This document shows positions 8,383-16,245 of a stretch of 41,099 nucleotides of DNA, in pieces; position 1 is the first letter of the stretch, and each line of letters opens with the position of its first letter. A model generated the notes under the pieces. It did not search any database. It was not told the origin of the DNA and was given only the letters and a program-made list of their open reading frames with translations. This DNA is from Butyrivibrio sp. (lineage in GTDB: Bacteria; Bacillota; Clostridia; Lachnospirales; Lachnospiraceae): positions 1-41,099 of the forward strand of contig JAILJR010000007.1 of the NCBI GenBank assembly GCA_024694565.1. Reading direction: 5' to 3'. Position numbers and translations under genes: made by a program.

Positions 8383-8418
8383 AGCCGTTGAAAATATTTT
8401 TCTGTGGGAGGAAAAAAG

Positions 8419-9801
8419 ATGGGAGAAAATAAACAGGCTATTTATGATGCCACGACATTGGGGAAACCCAAAATGGCGCTGCTGGGATTGCAACATATGT
8501 TTGCAATGTTTGGCGCAACGATCCTTGTACCGATTCTGGTCAATGGATATTTTAACGGAGAAGGGCTTTCAGTCCAGGTCACACTTTTCTTTGCCGGTAT
8601 AGGCACTCTTTTGTTTCATTTCTTTTCTAAGTTCAAGGTCCCCGCATTTTTGGGGTCGTCATTTGCATTCCTTGGTGGCTTTGCCACAATTGCCAATTTA
8701 AATACGGGAATTTACGCTGATATGACGTATGGCGAAAAGCTTCCTTATGCATGTGGCGGAATAGTTATTGCGGGTCTGCTTTACCTTGCGCTTGCTCTTA
8801 TTATTAAATTTGTCGGAGTAAAAAAGGTCATGCATTTCCTGCCTCCTGTTGTGACAGGTCCGATCATCATTTGTATAGGTCTTTCGCTTGCACCGTCAGC
8901 AGTATCCAATGCATCGGCAAACTGGTTCCTTGCTGTTGTGGCATTGGCTGTGGTTGTCATCTTTAATATCTGGGGAAAGGGAATGTTCAAGATCATCCCT
9001 ATTCTCATGGGTGTAGTAATTTCTTATGTTGTAGCTCTGGCTATGAATGCTGCCGGCTTTACCAATGCTGACGGAAGCGCAATTTTGAATTTTGATGCTG
9101 TAGCTGCTGCAAATTGGGTTGGTCTTCCTCCATTCCGGATTGCAAAATTTGATCTCACAGCTATTCTGGTCATGGCACCGATTGCCATAGCAACTATGAT
9201 GGAGCACGTAGGCGATATTTCTGCAATATCAGCAACCACAAGCAAAAATTTCATTGAAGATCCGGGTCTTCACAGAACTCTTTTCGGCGATGGTATTGCA
9301 ACTGCAGTAGCCGGACTGTTTGGCGGTCCCGCAAATACAACCTATGGCGAGAACACAGGTGTTCTCGAGCTTTCAAAGGTTTATGATCCCAAGGTGGTTG
9401 AGCTTGCCGCTGTATATGCCATAGTAGTCAGCTTCATCCCCAAGATTTCGGATGTGATCGGTACAATGCCTACAGCTATAATAGGCGGTATCAGCTTTAT
9501 CCTGTACGGAATGATCTCAGCAATTGGCGTGCGCAATGTTGTGGAAAACAAAGTCGATTTCACAAAGTCAAGAAATCTTATCGTTGCCGCTGTGATACTG
9601 GTATCAGGACTTGGATTTTCAGATGGAATTACATTTACAGTCGGAAGCACTCCTGTAACCCTTACATCTCTTGCAATTGCTGCTCTTCTTGGAATTGTAC
9701 TGAATGCTGTTTTACCCGGAAATGATTATGATTTCGGTGTTAATCACAAGGGTGATATCAACAGAGGTGTTAGCTTCAACAACAATGATATGACAGCTTG
9801 A
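8419..9801 (+). CDS. uraA: Uracil permease (NCS2 nucleobase:cation symporter)
   Basis: A 460-residue membrane symporter taking up uracil, or a related nucleobase, with protons. Seen: LLGLQHMFAMFGATILVPIL (first helix with the family QH motif), GSSFAFLGGF, then MMEHVGDISAISATT carrying the substrate-binding Glu, and GLFGGPANTTYGENTGVLELS, the NCS2 signature of the uracil branch (NTTYGEN). The last helices end at the hydrophilic tail NHKGDINRGVSFNNN. The ATG at 8419 is preceded by GGGAGG seven bases away. An upstream in-frame GTG at 8404 overlaps that site and is rejected. It is a single-gene transcript with its own promoter and a strong terminator. Xanthine transport is less likely given NTTYGEN. 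Confidence 0.94.
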   Translation: MGENKQAIYDATTLGKPKMALLGLQHMFAMFGATILVPILVNGYFNGEGLSVQVTLFFAGIGTLLFHFFSKFKVPAFLGSSFAFLGGFATIANLNTGIYADMTYGEKLPYACGGIVIAGLLYLALALIIKFVGVKKVMHFLPPVVTGPIIICIGLSLAPSAVSNASANWFLAVVALAVVVIFNIWGKGMFKIIPILMGVVISYVVALAMNAAGFTNADGSAILNFDAVAAANWVGLPPFRIAKFDLTAILVMAPIAIATMMEHVGDISAISATTSKNFIEDPGLHRTLFGDGIATAVAGLFGGPANTTYGENTGVLELSKVYDPKVVELAAVYAIVVSFIPKISDVIGTMPTAIIGGISFILYGMISAIGVRNVVENKVDFTKSRNLIVAAVILVSGLGFSDGITFTVGSTPVTLTSLAIAALLGIVLNAVLPGNDYDFGVNHKGDINRGVSFNNNDMTA

Positions 9802-9857
9802 TCATAGCTGTCTGATATTTCAAATATTCTATGGCAGGTAATTATTTCATATGATGT

Positions 9858-9908
9858 AAAAAAGATACAGAGTGTGGTTACATATGACCATTACTCTGTA
9901 TCTTTTTT
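9858..9908 (+). terminator. Rho-independent terminator of uraA
   Basis: AAAAAAGATACAGAGT (9858-9873) pairs perfectly with ACTCTGTATCTTTTTT (9893-9908). The loop contains a second short stem (TGGT/ACCA). The A/T tracts on both sides make it bidirectional, so it can also end the minus-strand gene at 9954. Confidence 0.9.
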
Positions 9909-9953
9909 CAACCTGCCTAAAGCTTTCCCGACTATCGCAACGCTTTTTCCCGA

Positions 9954-10184
9954 TTACGTGTACGGGTCATCATCCTGAAGATCAGTCATCCTGCTCAATG
10001 GCTCTCCTCCGAAAGAAGACTCCGATTTCACTATCATCTCACTGAGCGCTTCATCTGTAATATCCAATACCCAGGCAAGCATCGTAATATTATGGGCATG
10101 CTCTTCAACTGTAAACTTCGGGCATGTAAGATATGCGTCTATCTCATCATTCAGCTTCTTAATGATATCGTTTTCTGATCTCAT
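9954..10184 (-). CDS. Small acidic hypothetical protein
   Basis: A 76-residue soluble protein, rich in Asp and Glu, with no signal peptide or membrane segment. The sequence looks coding: a helical N-terminus (ENDIIKKLNDEIDAYLTC), a middle with EEHAHNITMLAWVLDITDEALSEMI, and an acidic tail DLQDDDPYT. AGGGG lies about 6 nt before the ATG. It stands between two terminators (9858-9908 and 10271-10315) and so is probably transcribed alone. I do not recognise the family. Confidence 0.6.
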   Translation of the reverse strand: MRSENDIIKKLNDEIDAYLTCPKFTVEEHAHNITMLAWVLDITDEALSEMIVKSESSFGGEPLSRMTDLQDDDPYT

Positions 10185-10270
10185 ATTGACCCCTATTTTG
10201 CCAAGTAAGTACTATGGACTTATTCCGGAAAACCTGAACCCAATCATCGTCATAATGTATTTTATTAATC

Positions 10271-10315
10271 AAAAAAACCTCTATGTTAATATTTTAATTG
10301 ACATAAAGGCTTTTT
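10271..10315 (-). terminator. Stem-loop terminator downstream of the DUF1848 gene
   Basis: AAAAAAACCTCTATGTTAAT (10271-10290) pairs with ATTGACATAAAGGCTTTTT (10297-10315) with one mismatch and one G-U. T tracts flank it on both strands. It ends the minus-strand DUF1848 / acetyltransferase / thioesterase run. Confidence 0.75.
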
Positions 10316-10380
10316 ACAACCTGCTAACTAATAAACCGTGTTAAAAGACTTCAAAAGTCACAATCCGTTGGTCAGACGGG

Positions 10381-11331
10381 TCAGGTCAGGCCACCTGATT
10401 GTAACTCAAAAAGGCTTATCTGATTATCAATCCATGATTTCTGCTCAGGCTGCGTTATGATATCTCCCTCGCGAAAGCCTCCTGTCAAAAATGGCGAATC
10501 GGGATCATGAAGCTTCATGTTTCTTCTGACTGCCTCATAGTCATTGTTGGCATAGCAATACCTGCATAGATGACCACAGGTGTCATAGGCTCCGATGTCT
10601 CCTGAGAGATAGCAGATGCACTCTTTCCTCGCAGGCTTCCTGGCCGGCACTGTAAGATGTCTGCCAATTGCCCTCTCGTAATCGGAAACCGTCATGCATC
10701 CGGAGCAGTCAGCGCCATACTGCTCTAGATATGTTCCTTCTCCGCAGGGTTTTACTATCATGTTGTGGGATCCTGCAATTGAGATTATCTCTTTCCCCAG
10801 GAAATGTCTGTCTTTTCTGCTTACAGAACCAATTTCCGGAAAATTTCTTTTTACCTTTTCGTAGAGATCAATGAAGCTGATAACAACAATATTCGTATAA
10901 CCATCGAGAGCTGATGCCATCTGTTCAAAAGCCCTCAGATGGTAACTGACTGTATAAACATCATTGACAAGTATCGGATCATATCTCCACCCTATGCGCT
11001 GCTTTCCCACCATGCTTGACAGCGCTTTAAAATCCTCCAGGATCCTGTGCTTGTCAGGCACCATAGGCTCAATATCTCTTCCATAGGATGTTATGGTGAC
11101 ATACCAGAACTGACCATAATCCTTCAAAAGACTCATGTACGGAAAAAAAGGTGCCAGATTCTTGGAGCAAAATCCAATGACATCCACCACCTTTGGGTCA
11201 AGAATATATTTGCTGACCCGGACCGGATTAAAGGGATTCCTGACACAGACAAACCCCTCTTTAAGCCTGCCGGCAAGCCATTTGGGATAAAACGCCGGAA
11301 TATCCGTGCGTTGACCGGTGTTTATTATCAT
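10381..11331 (-). CDS. DUF1848 domain protein
   Basis: A 316-residue cytoplasmic protein of unknown role. The N-terminus MIINTGQRTDIPAFYPKWL is the classical DUF1848 opening (MIISASRRTDIPAFYS-like) and defines the start; an in-frame TTG 54 nt upstream would add residues unlike the family. Cys-rich motifs in the C-terminal half, DCSGCM and ECICYLSGDIGAYDTCGHLCRYCYAN, suggest an iron-sulfur or zinc site; the CxxxCxxC-like spacing has led to comparison with radical-SAM-type proteins, which I cannot confirm. The ribosome site is weak (AGAAAGAAAAT). It is the last gene of a three-gene minus-strand run, ending at a good terminator. Confidence 0.85.
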   Translation of the reverse strand: MIINTGQRTDIPAFYPKWLAGRLKEGFVCVRNPFNPVRVSKYILDPKVVDVIGFCSKNLAPFFPYMSLLKDYGQFWYVTITSYGRDIEPMVPDKHRILEDFKALSSMVGKQRIGWRYDPILVNDVYTVSYHLRAFEQMASALDGYTNIVVISFIDLYEKVKRNFPEIGSVSRKDRHFLGKEIISIAGSHNMIVKPCGEGTYLEQYGADCSGCMTVSDYERAIGRHLTVPARKPARKECICYLSGDIGAYDTCGHLCRYCYANNDYEAVRRNMKLHDPDSPFLTGGFREGDIITQPEQKSWIDNQISLFELQSGGLT

Positions 11332-11398
11332 TATTTTCTTTCTGTCTCTTAGGAAGTGTTCGAAATATATTTTTACAGTTCCCAAGTAAGCTTATGCT

Positions 11399-12067
11399 TT
11401 ACGCCTCCGGTGCCGTTGGGAATCTGATGGGATCAGAGGCCTTCTCCTCAATCTTCTGTATATGCTCCCATGCCTCATCATCAATATCTCTCCCGCCGAA
11501 GTATTTTCTTCTGTCTGCCTCGGTTATTTTGCGCAGGACCCTGCAGGGATTTCCTGCAGCTACCGTCCACGCAGGGATATCCTTTGTCACAACGGAGCCG
11601 GCTCCTATCACGGCATTGTCTCCGATAGTAACGCCGGGACAGATCACCACATTGCCTCCAATCCAGACATTGTTCCCAATCGTGACATCTATTCCATATT
11701 CATACAGAGTGTTGCGTGTAGCCGGGTGAACAGGATGACCGGCGGTATATATGGCAACATTGGGAGCAAGCTGCACGTTGTCTCCTATCCGCACCATTCC
11801 TACATCCAGAATAGTACAGTTGTAATTGCAAAAGAAATTTTTGCCAACTTCTATATGACTGCCATAGTCGCAGTAAAAGGGCGGATTAACAAAAGCTCCG
11901 TCGGACTTTCCAAACAGCTCTTTGACTACGCTCCTGATGCCGTCAAAATCCGATCTGTCCATGGTATTAAGCTTTTGTGTGAGTCTTCTGGCAATCTTCT
12001 GCTCTTCAAATACCTTCTCATCAGATATGTATACAAGTTCGCTGTCCCTTCTCTCAATATTGTTCAT
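11399..12067 (-). CDS. Sugar O-acetyltransferase (maltose/galactoside acetyltransferase type)
   Basis: A 222-residue left-handed beta-helix transferase that moves acetyl from acetyl-CoA to a sugar hydroxyl. The N-terminal MAT/GAT cap (about residues 15-60) is followed by hexapeptide repeats with the patterns IGDNVQLAPNV, IGNNVWIGGNVVICPGV and IGDNAVIGAGSVVTKDIP. YTAGHPVHPATR holds the catalytic His. AAAGGA precedes the ATG by eight bases. The tail after AAGNPCRVLRKI is about 35 residues longer than in the shortest family members. It lies 37 nt downstream of the thioesterase gene in a likely operon. The physiological acceptor is unknown; it may detoxify non-metabolised sugars. Confidence 0.92.
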   Translation of the reverse strand: MNNIERRDSELVYISDEKVFEEQKIARRLTQKLNTMDRSDFDGIRSVVKELFGKSDGAFVNPPFYCDYGSHIEVGKNFFCNYNCTILDVGMVRIGDNVQLAPNVAIYTAGHPVHPATRNTLYEYGIDVTIGNNVWIGGNVVICPGVTIGDNAVIGAGSVVTKDIPAWTVAAGNPCRVLRKITEADRRKYFGGRDIDDEAWEHIQKIEEKASDPIRFPTAPEA

Positions 12068-12104
12068 GTGAAGATTCCTTTCTAAATCGTCAATGTCAGC
12101 ACGC

Positions 12105-12518
12105 TCACCCGGTCACAAATCTGTCTACATGTGCTCCGGTGAAGGACACAATTGCTATGTCTTTTCCAAGATCATCATAAACCCTGACCTCGTAAAAACA
12201 GTTTTGGCGCCCATCCTTTATCAGACGAGCCTCACCAAAAAGCTCTTTTCCGTGCGTCATTGACAGGAAAGTTGCCTGCCCTACCAGACTGGCTGTCAGC
12301 TTCTGCTTTTGAAAATTGGATGCCACGGCAAAGGTAAAATCAGCCAGCGTATAGATAGCACCTCCCATTACTCCCCCGTAAGCATTACGGTGATTTTCGG
12401 TGATCTTCATACTGCACTTTGCAAAATCGTCTCCTGTTTCTTCTATTACTATACCTGAAAGCTTTGTAGCAAACAGGTCTTTGGAAAATTCATTTCTTGC
12501 CTCATCTAATTCTGACAT
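12105..12518 (-). CDS. PaaI-family hotdog thioesterase
   Basis: A 137-residue acyl-CoA thioesterase-like protein. The hotdog fold shows the typical HRNAYGGVMGGAIYTLADFTFAVASN, in which Asn-x-x-Gly-Gly-x-x-x-G and the following Asp are the active-site region of PaaI/YdiI-like enzymes. The C-terminal strand ends in IAIVSFTGAHV. The ATG at 12518 follows GGGGGT by 8 nt; the extension to 12581 lacks support. It is first in the run with the acetyltransferase and DUF1848 genes. Substrate unknown. Confidence 0.88.
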   Translation of the reverse strand: MSELDEARNEFSKDLFATKLSGIVIEETGDDFAKCSMKITENHRNAYGGVMGGAIYTLADFTFAVASNFQKQKLTASLVGQATFLSMTHGKELFGEARLIKDGRQNCFYEVRVYDDLGKDIAIVSFTGAHVDRFVTG

Positions 12519-12615
12519 AATTTCTACCCCCTTTTTACCGAACTTACTACTGTAGGATTTCCTGTGAAGGGACGGGATCATCCAAAGCTGATAGTGGTGT
12601 ACTCATCATAACACA

Positions 12616-12642
12616 AAAAGGCATTTCCACTCCAGAAATGCC
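12616..12642 (-). terminator. Terminator of the PP2C phosphatase transcript
   Basis: GGCATTTC (12620-12627) pairs with GAAATGCC (12635-12642) with a 7-nt loop. On the minus strand it is followed by TTTTTG, giving a standard rho-independent terminator 80 nt past the PP2C stop. Confidence 0.7.
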
Positions 12643-12658
12643 CGTAAACTTAAACAAT

Positions 12659-12684
12659 GGTTACAATTCAATAGTCAGCCAGAC
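12659..12684. repeat. Dispersed intergenic repeat, copy A
   Basis: GGTTACAATTCA (12659-12670) followed by CAGCCAGACC. The same core occurs at 14804 and 40261, in reverse at 27698, and resembles the 37-bp tandem unit at 32005-32152. It lies between a terminator and the PP2C stop. Confidence 0.5.
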
Positions 12685-12724
12685 CAGGACAGCCCAGCGC
12701 GAATGTATAGCTGCATGCTAAAAT

Positions 12725-14458
12725 TCAAAGAACTTGCCGGACTTCTGATGTACCAATACTCCCATCATAACGGAAGGCTAACATGGTCAGATCATCAAAT
12801 TGCTCTGCGTCTTTAACAAAATTGTCAATCTCATTGAACATGTGCTCAAGCAGTGCCTTCGGATCATCATCCTTATGCATGTTCAGTGCGCTTATCATCC
12901 TGTCTGAATTAAAACGTTCACCACTTGCATCTGTTGCATCTAACAGCCCGTCGGTATAGATTATGACGCAATCACCTTTGTTCAATCCTATACTGTCAAC
13001 CTGATATTGAAGGTCCGGAACGACTCCCAGAACAGAATCATGCGTTTTTTCAATCAGGGTATATTCACCATTGTTCGTCTTAATGGCTGGTTTTTCGTGA
13101 CCAGCGTTTGACTCAAGCAACTCACCTGTTGCGATGTTCAGAATTCCCAGCCATACTGTAACAAACATTAATTCGTCATTTCCTATACAAAGCTCATTAT
13201 TTGCAGTCTTAAGAATTTCTGAAGGAACTCCTCCTGATTTGGCAGCGTTTCTGATGACAGACAAGGCTCTGACCATAAACAGTGCTGCCGGCACACCTTT
13301 CCCGGATACATCGCCAATCACCAGGCACAAATGAGTATCATCTAGCTTGAATGCGTCATAAAAATCTCCTCCTACCTCTTTGGCAGGAATCATTGAAGCA
13401 AAAATTGTGAATTCACTGTTATCAGGGAAAAGAGCAAAGTTTTTTGGAAGCATATTTGCCTGTATCTTAGTAGCCACGTCCAACTCAGCGCTAATTCTCT
13501 CCTTCTCCGCTGTCATAATCCTGACGCGCTGCATGGTGGCATTTATATCCTTTTCCATATCTGCAAGACTTTCCCACAGACTCTCTATTTCATCCCCGGT
13601 CCTTTTTAACTTCAGATCTTTAAAATATTCTGTTCCTGTCATCTGAACAATATCCAGAGTCTTATCTCTTTTCGTGTAATCCCGCGCGGCAGATGCAAGC
13701 TTATTGATAGGAGCTATAAGGATTGTCTGGATATTCCGGGAAATGCAAAATGCAATTATCGTAACAGAAATAAGCAGCAATATAAAATAAAGAATCACGT
13801 TGAACAGCATCCTGTTGATAAACCCCGTAAGGTTTATATCACTGGACATATATCCCATGAAATTTCCGTTACGGTCATATAGCTCTATATAATTTGTTGC
13901 AATCCAGCCATTAATTGTTCCATAGTCCAGAAACATCAGCCTGTCAGAATCAAGTGTCATATGTATCTCTTCCATGGAGTCGCTATTCGCTTCTTCCGTG
14001 GAAATCCACTGCCCCGGCAGGTAAGCGCCTTCAAGGTCATATCCATCCACCACAAAGATCAGCCTGTTTCTCTCAAAATCCGGCAAAAGAATGCTGACGC
14101 TGTCCAGTTCAGTCTGCTCCTTACATTTTACAAGGATATCACGTGTTTCCCAGAACTTATCTTCATCGACCAGATTTACAAAATGTTTCAGGTATTCGTC
14201 AGAATCAGGATTACTCCTAATCTCTTCCGGCAGCTCGTCATATCGTTCCCTGACCCTCTGAAAAGTGCTTTCAAGATAATCCGCATCAATAAGAGAGACC
14301 GCATATCTCATATCATGTGCCGTCTCTCTCTTATAGCTCTGCATTGTGTTGATAATATTCATCACAAAGCTTATCCCACCGATAACAACCAGCAACATAA
14401 TTGATGCAGCCATTACCATTGCAAAAGCTTTTTGCTGAAGAGATTTCTTTTCAGGCAT
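12725..14458 (-). CDS. Membrane sensor PP2C phosphatase (SpoIIE/RsbU type) with HAMP linker
   Basis: A 577-residue serine phosphatase. TM1 (residues 12-34) and TM2 (about 217-240) enclose an extracytoplasmic sensor region of some 180 residues, probably Cache-like. A HAMP and coiled-coil linker (about 240-330) leads to the PP2C/SpoIIE domain (about 345-570). Metal-binding motifs are intact: GGDFYDA, VIGDVSGKGVPAALFM, IIYTDGLLDA and DDLTMLAFRY. Such proteins dephosphorylate anti-sigma-factor antagonists in partner-switching cascades; no anti-sigma partner is encoded here. CAGGAGG lies 9 nt before the ATG. The preceding frame, a possible double-glycine peptide, ends only 15 nt upstream, so they are translationally linked if the peptide is real. 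Confidence 0.92.
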   Translation of the reverse strand: MPEKKSLQQKAFAMVMAASIMLLVVIGGISFVMNIINTMQSYKRETAHDMRYAVSLIDADYLESTFQRVRERYDELPEEIRSNPDSDEYLKHFVNLVDEDKFWETRDILVKCKEQTELDSVSILLPDFERNRLIFVVDGYDLEGAYLPGQWISTEEANSDSMEEIHMTLDSDRLMFLDYGTINGWIATNYIELYDRNGNFMGYMSSDINLTGFINRMLFNVILYFILLLISVTIIAFCISRNIQTILIAPINKLASAARDYTKRDKTLDIVQMTGTEYFKDLKLKRTGDEIESLWESLADMEKDINATMQRVRIMTAEKERISAELDVATKIQANMLPKNFALFPDNSEFTIFASMIPAKEVGGDFYDAFKLDDTHLCLVIGDVSGKGVPAALFMVRALSVIRNAAKSGGVPSEILKTANNELCIGNDELMFVTVWLGILNIATGELLESNAGHEKPAIKTNNGEYTLIEKTHDSVLGVVPDLQYQVDSIGLNKGDCVIIYTDGLLDATDASGERFNSDRMISALNMHKDDDPKALLEHMFNEIDNFVKDAEQFDDLTMLAFRYDGSIGTSEVRQVL

Positions 14459-14473
14459 CTTTCTGCCTCCTGA

Positions 14474-14674
14474 TCAGCTCCTGTTAATCGATTCGAGATC
14501 AATTCTTTCAATCTCTTCATTATTGGAGAGTCTTCCCTCAAAATTACGACCAATACCGGCATACACAGCAAAATCATGGTTAAAAAAATCAACCCCACCA
14601 CTTATCTTCTCAAGTCTCTCTTCATTTAATGATTCCCTGATATTTTGAACTGTATCTTTTGATTTCTCATTCGT
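14474..14674 (-). CDS. Candidate double-glycine-leader peptide, ACG start or lost start codon
   Basis: A 66-codon frame directly upstream of the PP2C gene. Residues 16-27 read LNEERLEKISGG, the double-glycine leader motif recognised by C39 peptidase-ABC exporters. The 39-residue remainder starts VDFFNHDFAVYAGIGRNF and ends in a charged tail. AGGAGGT lies at ideal spacing, but the codon at 14672-14674 is ACG; the next in-frame codons give NEKSKD, as if MNEKSKD had been encoded by ATG. No ATG, GTG or TTG occurs in frame. It may be a rare ACG start, or a peptide silenced by one T-to-C change. No C39 exporter or maturation gene lies in the window. The leader motif is clear; expression is doubtful. 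Confidence 0.5.
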   Translation of the reverse strand, partial: TNEKSKDTVQNIRESLNEERLEKISGGVDFFNHDFAVYAGIGRNFEGRLSNNEEIERIDLESINRS

Positions 14675-14803
14675 AACAACGCACCTCCTGTCTGTTATGT
14701 TTATTTATACGAATGACACAGAGATTAAGGCAATTGTTTATCTAAAATTATTTTAACTTTCATACGTAAGAAAGTCTACTTCCAACTGATGCAACTGTAT
14801 ATA

Positions 14804-14824
14804 GGTTACAATTCAGCTGCCAGG
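14804..14824. repeat. Dispersed intergenic repeat, copy B
   Basis: GGTTACAATTCAGCTGCCAGG (truncated here to its core GGTTACAATTCAG, 14804-14816). It matches copies at 12659 and 40261. It lies in the 225-nt divergent region between the peptide/PP2C genes and the GNAT-like gene, which otherwise shows only A/T-rich promoter-like sequence. Confidence 0.5.
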
Positions 14825-14899
14825 ATTATAAAATAATTACATCAGTAAAAAAACAGTTTGTTCTTATGCGTAACATCATAATGTAAGGAAACACAAAAC

Positions 14900-15751
14900 A
14901 TGGATATAAAGACCATTTTTGAGGATAATATCAAAGAATATTCGGATTTTGTGGACACAGATGTCGCCGAAAACATAAACCGCATATACTATCGTGGCAT
15001 AGCTGGTCATGGCCCTGACGATAACAGCATCCTGTCCCTTCTCATCTGGGAGCTTAAAAACGTAGAAGATGAACAGGACACGGAGTCGGAACTCAAGTGG
15101 CTTTATACCATTGATCCTTCATACATATCTCCTCTTATGAAAAGCTACCATGATGAAGCACTAAATGATGACGTCAGAAGCACCTTTTTTGAGAGTCCTC
15201 CGCTCGAAAAGGAAAGAGAAGATGCTTTATCTGAGTGTGACTTTTCTTTGCAGGCTGCAGAAAGCAAGGACATAAACATTACTGTTGATGAATGTAAAAA
15301 GCTTTCTATCGCTCGTAAGGATGCACCTCCATATATACAGAGTATTGCTTTCCTGGACAATAACGAGTTTTATCAGGGACTCATGAATATTCTGTTTAAA
15401 TATGATAATCCGGCGCTGGAGGACCTTGCCTATCTTTCCAAGACCTGGTTTGAGCAGTCAGTCTCCTGCTTTACTAAAACAGATGACAAGGTCACCGGCT
15501 TCCTTCTTGTGCATGCCTGTCCTTCAGGCATCCTTGTGCCAGTTCTTCTTTTTGCTGTTGGTGCGGACAGCAGAATGAATCTTGTTGAAATGCTGCGATT
15601 TTCAATAAAAATGGCAGCTGAAATATATCCCGGTGATACTATCATCCGCATCCACAGAAGAAACAGTATAGTAAGTGCTCTGTCAAAAAAACTCTTCCCT
15701 GATAAAAAGGGCGAGCCGGTTATAACCGGAAAGCGATCCGAAGATGGATGA
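14900..15751 (+). CDS. Hypothetical protein with a GNAT-like C-terminal half
   Basis: A 283-residue cytoplasmic protein. The acidic N-terminal half (1-130) is not recognised. From about 150 on the pattern resembles a GNAT acetyltransferase core: a helix (DLAYLSKTWFEQSVSCFT), a strand with DDKVTGFLLVHACPSG, then VPVLLFAVGADSRMNLVEMLRFSIKMA, where the usual acetyl-CoA loop (RGxG) would lie but is not clearly present, and finally DTIIRIHRRNSIVSALSKKLFP. It might therefore be a degenerate or non-catalytic GNAT fold. AAGGA precedes the ATG by 10 nt. It is transcribed alone and divergently from the PP2C operon. I call the gene real but the function open. Confidence 0.75.
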   Translation: MDIKTIFEDNIKEYSDFVDTDVAENINRIYYRGIAGHGPDDNSILSLLIWELKNVEDEQDTESELKWLYTIDPSYISPLMKSYHDEALNDDVRSTFFESPPLEKEREDALSECDFSLQAAESKDINITVDECKKLSIARKDAPPYIQSIAFLDNNEFYQGLMNILFKYDNPALEDLAYLSKTWFEQSVSCFTKTDDKVTGFLLVHACPSGILVPVLLFAVGADSRMNLVEMLRFSIKMAAEIYPGDTIIRIHRRNSIVSALSKKLFPDKKGEPVITGKRSEDG

Positions 15752-15836
15752 TCATTTATCCCTGCTTCAGTCAAAGCCACAGGAAAAATCCTGAGCAGAT
15801 ACCAGATTGTGAATATTTCATCTTCTCCACACTATG

Positions 15837-16172
15837 TCAGACTGCGCTATGAAACCAAAAAACCTTTACAGGCTCACTGTCTTCATTTCTTTTGATCGTA
15901 TGTCTTATCCCGGCCGGTGCTATCATGGTAAGGCCGGGATATACATCAAACTCCTGCTCACCAAAAAGAGCCTTGCCTGTTCCCTCCAGTACAAGAAATC
16001 CTTCCTGATCATCATGGACCCCGCCCTTGCCGTACTCAGTATCTTCATAATAAGTAAATCCGGCCTTGCACCCGGCAACGCAGCCATTCTCAGATGTGAG
16101 TATATCGCAGCTGTGTTTTCCGTCTTTTCTCATTTCAATGATTGCTTCGTTAGAATCCGAGTAATACTTCAT
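15837..16172 (-). CDS. Cupin-domain protein
   Basis: A 111-residue single-domain cupin. The two conserved motifs are present in modified form: GGVHDDQEGFLVLEGTGKALFG (first His and Glu; the second His of the usual HxH is Asp) and PGLTMIAPAGIRHTIKRN (final His). It may bind a metal and a small ligand, as in sugar isomerase-like or regulatory cupins. The ATG at 16172 follows CAGGAGAAAGA; the longer frame to 16226 is rejected. It ends the minus-strand run with the DUF4037 gene (73-nt gap). Confidence 0.85.
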   Translation of the reverse strand: MKYYSDSNEAIIEMRKDGKHSCDILTSENGCVAGCKAGFTYYEDTEYGKGGVHDDQEGFLVLEGTGKALFGEQEFDVYPGLTMIAPAGIRHTIKRNEDSEPVKVFWFHSAV

Positions 16173-16245
16173 TCTTTCTCCTGCCTCTTTGGCCCCTAGT
16201 AAGGCTGTTGCTGACCACCATCTCAAATTATTACTGCTTTAATGA

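Noticed and set aside
8161..8418. Purine riboswitch or PyrR attenuator before uraA
   Set aside because: The likely transcript start near 8389 leaves no room, and no purine-riboswitch core is visible further upstream. The hairpin CAATTCA/TGAATTG (8237-8256) lies upstream of the promoter.
14413..14601. A 62-codon minus-strand frame with a hydrophobic stretch resembling a TM peptide
   Set aside because: It overlaps the start of the PP2C gene and the double-glycine frame out of phase, and has no ribosome site. Its hydrophobicity is a frame-shift image of the T-rich peptide region.
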